Assembly: GCA_004299465.1 (NCBI GenBank)
Contig: SCST01000453.1
Location: 1 to 5,127, forward strand
Direction: 5' to 3'
From: Methylovulum sp.
GTDB taxonomy: Bacteria > Pseudomonadota > Gammaproteobacteria > Methylococcales > Methylomonadaceae
DNA length: 5,127 nt
The translations under genes were made by a program, and so were the position numbers. Shown here piece after piece: positions 1 through 5,127 of the stretch (positions within the stretch are counted from its first letter, which is position 1; every line of letters begins with the position of its first letter). The notes below the pieces were generated by a model, which searched no databases, was not told the origin of the DNA, and worked only from the letters and a program-made list of their open reading frames with translations.

Positions 1-22
1 TGAATACCAACGCTAGCCGATA

Positions 23-742
23 TTAAATGTCCTGCAACGCTATCTCTGTCAATTGCCCATGCTCCAATCTGAAAAACCGCTTGCAATACTGGCGAATAAG
101 CTCATTGTTATGCGATGCAAAAACAAAAATGCCTACGGATTCAATCAAGGACTCCATGCGTTCTTTCGCTTTGATTTGGAATTCGGCATCGCCGGTACCA
201 AAAATTTCATCGACCAGCAGAATATCGGGTTGTGTAGATGTCGCTACGGCAAACATCAGCCGGGTCGCCATGCCGGAAGAATACGTGCGTACTGGTAACT
301 GTAAGAAATTGCCTAATTGGGTGAATTCCTCGATTTCTGCGGTTTTGCCGCGAATTTCAGGCATCGATAAACCCATCAATATGCCCATGCGGATGATATT
401 TTCATAGCCGGAAAGCTCCGGGTCCATGCCGGCGCCTAACTCCAACACGGTAGCGACCTTGCCGTCCCGGACTACTGTTCCGCTCACCGGGTGGTAAACA
501 CCGGCCATCGTGCGCAGCAACGTGCTTTTGCCGGCGCCATTATGGCCTATCAACGCAACGGCATCGCCATCGTGCAAGTCAAAACTGACTTGATTAAGTG
601 CCGTGACAATCTGAATATGCCCTGCTTCGCTTTCGATACGCCCGCCCGTGCTGATGCGCACCAACTGGTTGCGTAGCGACATGCTGCGGCTGTTGTAAAC
701 CGGGTACTGAACCGTTACGTTATCGAATTTGAGGACAGCCAC
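23..742 (-). CDS. ABC transporter ATP-binding protein, polysaccharide export type (Wzt/TagH-like, short form)
   Basis: This cytoplasmic ATPase should drive the permease encoded 2 bp upstream. It has 239 residues: Walker A GHNGAGKST at 66-74; LELGAGMDPELSGYENI at about 100-116, the segment typical of the Wzt/TagH/KpsT group in place of a standard Q-loop; signature YSSGM at 154-158; Walker B ILLVDE at 174-179; D-loop GTGD at 182-185; and switch histidine in ASHN with His211. The N-terminal extension before Walker A, with YPVYNSRSMSLRN, is also typical of this group. It ends soon after the nucleotide-binding domain, so it lacks the C-terminal carbohydrate-binding domain found in Wzt proteins such as that of E. 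coli O9a. The start is GTG, chosen because the family's opening (short Met, then LKFDNVTVQYP) begins there and because it directly follows the permease TAA. There is no strong ribosome binding site, so translational coupling is likely. The TAA is at 23-25; the remaining 22 bp hold nothing identifiable. Confidence 0.92.
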   Translation of the reverse strand: MAVLKFDNVTVQYPVYNSRSMSLRNQLVRISTGGRIESEAGHIQIVTALNQVSFDLHDGDAVALIGHNGAGKSTLLRTMAGVYHPVSGTVVRDGKVATVLELGAGMDPELSGYENIIRMGILMGLSMPEIRGKTAEIEEFTQLGNFLQLPVRTYSSGMATRLMFAVATSTQPDILLVDEIFGTGDAEFQIKAKERMESLIESVGIFVFASHNNELIRQYCKRFFRLEHGQLTEIALQDI

Positions 743-744
743 TA

Positions 745-1542
745 TTAAACCCAGAACGCAATACGATCGCGTTTACTGTTGAACAGGTACAGCGTAAGCA
801 GCCAACCGCAGGCCAGCATCGCAAGATTGGTTTCAACAACAAATACAGGCGGAGGATTGCCTAATAACGGGGAGCGAACGATTTCAATGAAATGCGAAAA
901 CGGGTTAAACCACATGATGTGTTCACTGAAAGGTAAATAGTTCGGGCGGTAAAATACCGGGCTGACAAACATCAGCAACGGCATAACCATAGCGACGAGG
1001 TATTCAAGGTCGCGAAACCTGGCGCCCAGCAAACCAATCAGTAATGCCAGCCAGAGCAGGTTTAACGCGACCAGGAACAGGCCCGGCAACGCCAGCCACG
1101 CGTTGGCATTCATCGGCAAACCCAAGATCACGGCAACGATAAAAAAAACCGGCGCATTATGGGCGAAATTGATCAGGTGCCTCAGTAAAAGCTGCATCGG
1201 ATGTATCGCCAATGGTAAATTCAGGTTGCGGATAATCGGGGCCTGACGGCTGAACAGCACCGTTGCCTCACTGATGATGCCGGAAATGAACTGCCAGAGT
1301 ATCAGTCCAGCCGTCAAGGTCGGTACAAAAGTAGCCGCATCGACTCGAAACAGCTCGCTCCAGATAAAACCCAGGCCCGCCGAACCGCCGGCAGTACCCA
1401 GCGTCATCCATAACGGACCCAGCACACTGCGTTTGTAACGGGCGCGCACATCACTCAATGCCATAAACGCAACAATACGAAAACAATGCAAGGACTGCAT
1501 AATGTCCGCAAGTCCCGGCTGTTTTTTAAGCGATAAACTCAT
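745..1542 (-). CDS. ABC-2 type polysaccharide export permease (Wzm-like)
   Basis: This inner-membrane permease probably exports a lipid-linked surface polysaccharide, such as O antigen or capsule, together with the ATPase encoded next. It has 265 residues, normal for the family. An amphipathic N-terminus carries DVRARYKRSVLGPLW at 31-45, the characteristic entry motif of ABC-2 polysaccharide permeases. About six hydrophobic segments follow, near 45-63, 74-92, 130-142, 150-171, 183-198 and 238-254. GARFRDLEYLVAMVMPLLMF (173-192) and FNPFSHFIEIVRSPLLG (212-228) are also family hallmarks. The ATG at 1542 is the most upstream start available, since no other start codon lies in frame between it and the lpdA stop. 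It lacks a clear Shine-Dalgarno motif; Met15 is an alternative but would shorten the cytoplasmic N-terminus. The substrate cannot be told from the sequence, so wzm, rfbA, kpsM and tagG are all only analogies. Confidence 0.9.
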   Translation of the reverse strand: MSLSLKKQPGLADIMQSLHCFRIVAFMALSDVRARYKRSVLGPLWMTLGTAGGSAGLGFIWSELFRVDAATFVPTLTAGLILWQFISGIISEATVLFSRQAPIIRNLNLPLAIHPMQLLLRHLINFAHNAPVFFIVAVILGLPMNANAWLALPGLFLVALNLLWLALLIGLLGARFRDLEYLVAMVMPLLMFVSPVFYRPNYLPFSEHIMWFNPFSHFIEIVRSPLLGNPPPVFVVETNLAMLACGWLLTLYLFNSKRDRIAFWV

Positions 1543-1569
1543 CGTATGATCAGATTCGATTGCAGCGCA

Positions 1570-2985
1570 TTATTTTTTGATATACAGGTCGGTAATCGTC
1601 CCGGTAATCATCTCGGCGGCAAAACCGAATGTTTCAGACAAGGTCGGATGTGGATGTATCGTTAAACTGATGTCTTCGGCATCGGCGCCCATTTCCAGAG
1701 CCAAGACCGCTTCGGCAATTAATTCGCCGGCGTTGGGGCCGACCATACCCGACCCCAGAATCCTGCCGGTTTCCTTATCACACAAAATTTTAGTAATGCC
1801 TTCCTTGCGCCCCATGCTTAACGAGCGCCCGCTGGCCGCCCACGGGAAAACCGCCTTGTCATATTCCGCGCCTTGCTGTTTCGCCTGGTTTTCCGTCAAG
1901 CCCATCCATGCGATTTCCGGATCGGTATAAGCCACCGAAGGAATCGTCAACGCATCAAAACCCGCTTTATGGCCGGCCACAACTTCGGCGGCAACTTTAC
2001 CTTCATGCACCGCTTTATGCGCCAGCATCGGATTACCGACAATATCGCCTATCGCAAAGATATGCGGTACATTCGTGCGTTGTTGCTTATCGACAGGAAT
2101 AAAGCCTTGTTCATTGACGTTAACGCCGGCCAACTCTGCGCCTACCAGTTTGCCGTTAGGCCTGCGGCCTACCGCAACCAGCACAGCATCAAACAATTCG
2201 GATTCAGGCGCGCCTTTACCTTCAAAAGAAACTTTCAAGCCTTCGGGCTGCGCTTCTATCGCGGTCACGCGCGTTTCCAGCCAGATGTTTTTATATTGTT
2301 TTTTAATGCGGCGGAATAACGGCGTGATCAAGTCCTTATCGCAGCCTGGGATGATTTGCTCCATCAGCTCAACGACACTGATTTCAGATCCAAACGCATG
2401 ATAAACCGTCGCCATTTCCAGGCCGATGATACCGCCGCCGACTATCAACAGTTTTTTAGGGATTTCTTTTAATGCCAAGGCATCGGTGGAATCCCATAGT
2501 CGCGGGTCGTCATTCGGGAACACCGGGATTTTGGTGGGCTGCGAACCCGCGGCGATAATCGCCTTTTCGAAATTAACCTGTACGGTGCCGGCTTCCGTCT
2601 GTACGGCGACGGCATTCGCCGAAATAAATTGCCCGGTGCCGTAAACAATTGTCACTTTGCGCTGTTTGGCGAGACCGGCAAGCCCGTCATTCAAGGTTTT
2701 AGTGACGCTTTGCTTCCAGGCGCGGATTTTGTCCACATCCAGGTTAGGTTTCGCAAAACTGACGCCGTGCTGTTCCAATTCCTCGGCTTCATGAATGATA
2801 TGCGCCGTATGCAGTAACGCTTTAGACGGTATGCAGCCGACATTCAAACAAACACCGCCCAGCACCGGCTCGCGTTCGACCAGCACGACCTGTTTGCCTA
2901 AATCGGCGGCGCGAAAAGCCGCACTGTAACCGCCCGGACCGCCGCCTAATACCATTACTTCTGCATTCAAAACTGTTTCACTCAT
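1570..2985 (-). CDS. lpdA: Dihydrolipoamide dehydrogenase (E3)
   Basis: This FAD enzyme reoxidises dihydrolipoyl groups of E2 and reduces NAD+; E3 often also serves 2-oxoglutarate dehydrogenase and glycine cleavage. The 471-residue length is typical. In order: an N-terminal FAD-binding Rossmann motif GGGPGG at 14-19; the redox disulfide in GGVCLNVGCIPSK with Cys46 and Cys51; the NAD-binding motif GGGIIG at about 183-188; AVGRRPN at 271-277; a second FAD contact in FAIGDI with Asp314; and the C-terminal dimer domain with HPHPTLSE at 444-451, in which His446 and Glu451 form the expected catalytic pair. No key residue is missing. It lies 14 bp after aceF with a good ribosome binding site, which indicates a copy dedicated to the pyruvate dehydrogenase operon. 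The TAA at 1570-1572 has no recognisable hairpin terminator after it, and the ABC permease begins 27 bp further on. Confidence 0.97.
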   Translation of the reverse strand: MSETVLNAEVMVLGGGPGGYSAAFRAADLGKQVVLVEREPVLGGVCLNVGCIPSKALLHTAHIIHEAEELEQHGVSFAKPNLDVDKIRAWKQSVTKTLNDGLAGLAKQRKVTIVYGTGQFISANAVAVQTEAGTVQVNFEKAIIAAGSQPTKIPVFPNDDPRLWDSTDALALKEIPKKLLIVGGGIIGLEMATVYHAFGSEISVVELMEQIIPGCDKDLITPLFRRIKKQYKNIWLETRVTAIEAQPEGLKVSFEGKGAPESELFDAVLVAVGRRPNGKLVGAELAGVNVNEQGFIPVDKQQRTNVPHIFAIGDIVGNPMLAHKAVHEGKVAAEVVAGHKAGFDALTIPSVAYTDPEIAWMGLTENQAKQQGAEYDKAVFPWAASGRSLSMGRKEGITKILCDKETGRILGSGMVGPNAGELIAEAVLALEMGADAEDISLTIHPHPTLSETFGFAAEMITGTITDLYIKK

Positions 2986-2992
2986 TTTTATA

Positions 2993-2998
2993 TTCCTT
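2993..2998 (-). promoter_or_regulatory. Ribosome binding site of lpdA
   Basis: AAGGAA on the coding strand lies 7 nt before the ATG at 2985, in the 14-bp gap just after the aceF TAA. It fixes the lpdA start. With the stop codon so close, ribosomes finishing aceF may reinitiate here. Confidence 0.75.
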
Positions 2999-2999
2999 A

Positions 3000-4370
3000 T
3001 TAAAGTAACAAACGGCGAATATCGCTTAAGTGTTGCTTGATTACAGCCATGAACCGCGCGCCTTCGGCCCCGTCAATGACGCGATGGTCATAAGTCAGGT
3101 CCAGCGGCAGCATCAGTCGCGGTATGAAGTCTTTACCGTTCCAGACCGGCTGCATTTTAGCGCGGGTCACGCCCAAAATGGCGACTTCCGGTGCATTGAC
3201 TATCGGTGTAAACGCCGTACCGCCGATACCGCCCAGACTGGATATAGTGATGCAGCCGCCCTGCATATCAGCCGGCATTAACTTGCCTTGCCGGGCTTTT
3301 TCGCTCTTTTCCGCCAGTTCAGCGGCCAATTGATTGATGCTCTTGGTGTTAACATCGCGTAATACCGGGACTACCAGGCCATTAGGCGTATCGACAGCGA
3401 TACCGATATTAAAGTATTTTTTCAGGATGAGACTTTCGCCGTCACCGGACAATGAGGAATTAAAACTGGGGAACTGCTGCATCCCGGCAACCAGGGCTTT
3501 GATAATAAACATCAGGCCGGTAATTTTGATGTCGTCCTTGCTTTTTTCAGCGTTCAGCGCATTGCGGAAGGCTTCCATATCGGTAATATCCGCTTCGTCA
3601 TGGTAAGTGACCATCGGCAGGTTCAGCCAGGCGCGGCTCAGGTTTTGTCCGGTAAGACGCTTGATCTTGCTGAGCTTTTGCGTTTCCGTATCGCCAAATA
3701 CCGAGAAATCGACGGCAGGAATCGAAGGAATGCCCGCGCCGCTAGAACTAACGCCTTCAGTCATGGTTTTTTTGACAAAGTTCTTGACGTCATCTTTCAG
3801 GATGCGTCCCTTGCGTCCACTGCCTGATTTGACTTTGCTGATATCAACACCGAGTTCCCGCGCAAACAAACGCACAGACGGCGAGGCATGGGCTTTTGTC
3901 CCGGTATCCCGGAGCACAGGCTCAACGTCGGCAACGGGCGTTTTAGGTGCAGCGGCTGCCTGTGGCGCGGCTATCGGATCGGGTGCAGATGAAGCGGATA
4001 CGACAGTTAGTTCCGCATTCGACTGCAGGGATGCAGGAGGTATACCCTCTGGGGCACTAGGGGCAATGCCGGGAGCAATTGCCGACGACTGCATGGATGC
4101 AGGAGGTAGGGCAATGCCGGGAGCAATTGCCGAGGACAGTACGGTCGCAATTAATGTGCCTTCCGATACTTTATCGCCGGGTTTAATAAACACCTGCTGC
4201 ACCATACCCGCCGCACTGGATGGCAACTCCATACTGGCTTTATCCGTCTCAAGCGTTGCTACCGTCTGTTCCAGAGCAATAATGTCGCCTGCCTGTATCA
4301 ATACCTCTACCACATCAATTTCAGGGACATTACCGACATCAGGAACTTTAATCTCACACACACTAGTCAT
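3000..4370 (-). CDS. aceF: Dihydrolipoamide acetyltransferase (pyruvate dehydrogenase E2), single lipoyl domain
   Basis: This is the core E2 of the pyruvate dehydrogenase complex; it transfers the acetyl group from lipoyl-lysine to CoA. The protein has 456 residues. A biotinyl/lipoyl domain covers about 4-78, with ETDKA at 41-45, so Lys44 is the predicted lipoylation site. A long Ala/Pro-rich linker covers about 79-160. The peripheral subunit-binding domain covers about 162-199 (SPSVRLFARELGVD...GSGRKGRILKDDV). A second linker leads to the catalytic domain, about 223-456, with DHRVIDG at 428-434 supplying the active-site His429 and Asp433. E. coli AceF has three lipoyl domains and is much longer; this one has a single domain, a form common in other bacteria. 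Linker residues 80-117 are encoded by two tandem repeat units described separately. The ATG start has a good AAGGA motif 6 nt upstream, and the lipoyl domain begins at once. It lies 20 bp after aceE and 14 bp before lpdA, consistent with one transcript. Confidence 0.97.
   Translation of the reverse strand: MTSVCEIKVPDVGNVPEIDVVEVLIQAGDIIALEQTVATLETDKASMELPSSAAGMVQQVFIKPGDKVSEGTLIATVLSSAIAPGIALPPASMQSSAIAPGIAPSAPEGIPPASLQSNAELTVVSASSAPDPIAAPQAAAAPKTPVADVEPVLRDTGTKAHASPSVRLFARELGVDISKVKSGSGRKGRILKDDVKNFVKKTMTEGVSSSGAGIPSIPAVDFSVFGDTETQKLSKIKRLTGQNLSRAWLNLPMVTYHDEADITDMEAFRNALNAEKSKDDIKITGLMFIIKALVAGMQQFPSFNSSLSGDGESLILKKYFNIGIAVDTPNGLVVPVLRDVNTKSINQLAAELAEKSEKARQGKLMPADMQGGCITISSLGGIGGTAFTPIVNAPEVAILGVTRAKMQPVWNGKDFIPRLMLPLDLTYDHRVIDGAEGARFMAVIKQHLSDIRRLLL
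4020..4085 (-). repeat. Long repeat unit (66 bp) in the aceF linker
   Basis: On the coding strand this unit encodes 22 residues (SAIAPGIA, PSAPEG, IPPASLQS) at aceF positions 96-117. It abuts the 48-bp unit at 4086-4133. After removal of an 18-bp segment (4043-4060) the two units differ by one base, CTG here against ATG there. Within it, GGCAAT (4062-4067) and ATTGCC (4078-4083) form a 6-bp inverted repeat around 10 nt. CTGCAGGGATGCAG (4023-4036) is an imperfect inverted repeat with one mismatched pair. The 18-bp extra segment keeps the frame. No transposase is nearby, so this could be a REP/MITE-like element or a local duplication. Confidence 0.85.
4086..4133 (-). repeat. Short repeat unit (48 bp) in the aceF linker
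   Basis: On the coding strand this unit encodes 16 residues (SAIAPGIALPPASMQS) at aceF positions 80-95, directly after the lipoyl domain. It contains CTGCATGGATGCAG (4089-4102), a perfect 6-bp inverted repeat around GG, and GGCAAT...ATTGCC (4110-4115 with 4126-4131). Apart from the missing 18 bp it matches the neighbouring unit at 47 of 48 positions. Two palindromes in one compact unit look like an interspersed palindromic element, not a simple codon repeat. Whether it recurs elsewhere in the genome cannot be seen here. Confidence 0.85.
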
Positions 4371-4376
4371 ATTTTT

Positions 4377-4381
4377 TCCTT
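4377..4381 (-). promoter_or_regulatory. Ribosome binding site of aceF
   Basis: On the coding strand an AAGGA motif lies 6 nt before the ATG at 4370, in the short aceE-aceF gap. It supports the chosen aceF start. The surrounding AATAAGGAA is also present before lpdA. Confidence 0.75.
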
Positions 4382-4390
4382 ATTCTTCCA

Positions 4391-5127
4391 TTAGATTAGC
4401 CAAGGCGCTTTCGCATCAGCCGCTATGCCGTATTTGGCGACAGCCACATCGACTTTGGCATGCTCAAATTGACCCCGCTCCGCCAGGCTCTTCAATGCAG
4501 CAACGGTGATATGGTATCGGTCGACTTCAAAAAAACGGCGTAAATTTTCACGCGTATCGGAACGCCCGAAACCATCGGTTCCCAACACGGTATAAGGCGC
4601 ATCGATAAGGCCGCGAATCTGTTCGGCAAAGGCGCGCGTATAGTCGGTGGCGGCGATGACTGGGCCGACTGCATTAGCCAGGCAATTCTTGACATGCGGC
4701 TGCTTCGGCGCTTCGCTTGGATGCAAGCGGTTCCAGCGTTCACAAAACTGTCCATCCCTTGCTAATTCGGTAAAGCTCGGGCAACTCCATAAATCCGCTT
4801 CGACACCCCAATCGTTTTTCAATAATTCCGCGGCGAATTCAACTTCACGGAAGATCGTTCCAGAGCCTAATAGCTGCACACGCGGCGCTTCACTTTCAGG
4901 CGTACGGCGGAAGCAATACATGCCTTTCAGAATATCCTGCTCGACGCCTTTGGGCAGCGCAGGATGGACATAGTTTTCATTCATCACGGTGATGTAATAG
5001 AAAATATCCTGCTGCTCGACATACATACGCCGCAAGCCGTCCTGGATGATAACGGCGAGTTCGTAGGAATACGTCGGGTCATAAGAGACGCAATTGGGCA
5101 CGGTCGCCGCCATCATATGGCTGTGAC
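4391..5127 (-). CDS. aceE: Pyruvate dehydrogenase E1 component, homodimeric type (C-terminal part, 5' end outside window)
   Basis: This is the thiamine diphosphate-dependent E1 of the cytoplasmic pyruvate dehydrogenase complex; it decarboxylates pyruvate and reductively acetylates the E2 lipoyl arm. The visible 244 codons match the last quarter or so of the roughly 890-residue AceE family. Recognisable stretches, from memory of E. coli AceE, are HSH at the window edge, PNC.SYDP, YYIT..NENY, VQLLGSG, SFTELARDGQ.CERWN and VLGTDGFGRSD.REN.R..FEVD, which belong to the transketolase C-terminal region. The frame stays open to 5127. The ATG codons at 5116 and 5113 are therefore internal and not the start, because homology continues upstream of them through HSH. 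The gene ends in TAA, 20 bp before aceF, and heads the aceE-aceF-lpdA order. No frameshift or internal stop is visible. Identification is secure; only the truncation by the window limits it. Confidence 0.97.
   Translation of the reverse strand, partial: HSHMMAATVPNCVSYDPTYSYELAVIIQDGLRRMYVEQQDIFYYITVMNENYVHPALPKGVEQDILKGMYCFRRTPESEAPRVQLLGSGTIFREVEFAAELLKNDWGVEADLWSCPSFTELARDGQFCERWNRLHPSEAPKQPHVKNCLANAVGPVIAATDYTRAFAEQIRGLIDAPYTVLGTDGFGRSDTRENLRRFFEVDRYHITVAALKSLAERGQFEHAKVDVAVAKYGIAADAKAPWLI

Noticed and set aside
1..22. Start of a further gene or a terminator after the ATPase
   Set aside because: Too short to judge; no ribosome binding site with start codon or convincing hairpin could be supported.
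27..407. Open frames on the plus strand opposite the ATPase gene
   Set aside because: They are antisense to conserved ATPase motifs, with Cys/Ser-rich translations that have no domain features.
1543..1572. Possible terminator between lpdA and the permease
   Set aside because: There is an A/T-rich run at the end of lpdA, but no stable GC-rich stem precedes a T-tract in the direction of transcription.
3607..4509. A 300-codon open frame on the plus strand
   Set aside because: It lies antisense to aceF and the end of aceE, whose homology is unmistakable. Its Ala/Ser/Gly-rich translation reflects the complement of the Ala/Pro linker, and it shows no recognisable domain.
4492..4755. An 87-codon open frame on the minus strand
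   Set aside because: It overlaps aceE in another frame and resembles no known protein; a chance shadow.
4391..5116. A separate 241-residue gene starting at ATG 5116
   Set aside because: AceE homology and the open frame continue upstream to the window edge (HSH), so this is the C-terminal part of a larger gene.

Overview
The window is a single gene-dense block read entirely on the minus strand, so transcription runs from high to low coordinates. In transcription order it holds the 3' end of aceE (pyruvate dehydrogenase E1), complete aceF (dihydrolipoamide acetyltransferase E2), complete lpdA (dihydrolipoamide dehydrogenase E3), then an ABC-2 permease and an ABC ATPase of the polysaccharide-export type (Wzm/Wzt-like). 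Gaps between genes are 20, 14, 27 and 2 bp. No stretch over 300 bp lacks a gene, and no RNA gene, CRISPR array, transposase or origin was seen.

The homodimeric-type E1 beside an AceF-type E2 and a dedicated E3 is the arrangement of gamma- and betaproteobacteria. GC content looks moderate, near half by eye. A gammaproteobacterium is the best reading. A methanotroph of the Methylococcales is possible, but this is only an impression from protein style and is not demonstrated.

Right part (1570-5127): the pyruvate dehydrogenase complex. E1 decarboxylates pyruvate on thiamine diphosphate, E2 carries the acetyl group on a lipoyl-lysine arm and passes it to CoA, and E3 reoxidises the arm with FAD and NAD+. 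The E2 has one lipoyl domain, not the three of E. coli AceF.

Left part (23-1542): a two-gene ABC exporter. The permease has the features of lipopolysaccharide O-antigen, capsule or teichoic acid export permeases. The ATPase is short and lacks the C-terminal carbohydrate-binding domain of some Wzt proteins. It follows lpdA closely with no visible terminator, so it may be partly read through from the pyruvate dehydrogenase promoter. A surface-polysaccharide cluster may continue beyond the left edge.

The most unusual element is a pair of nearly identical, directly abutting repeat units (4020-4085 and 4086-4133) inside aceF. Each contains two short inverted repeats, and both are translated in frame as an Ala/Pro-rich linker just after the lipoyl domain. 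They look like a small palindromic repeat element that entered, or was duplicated in, a tolerant protein linker. The rest of the window is conventional.
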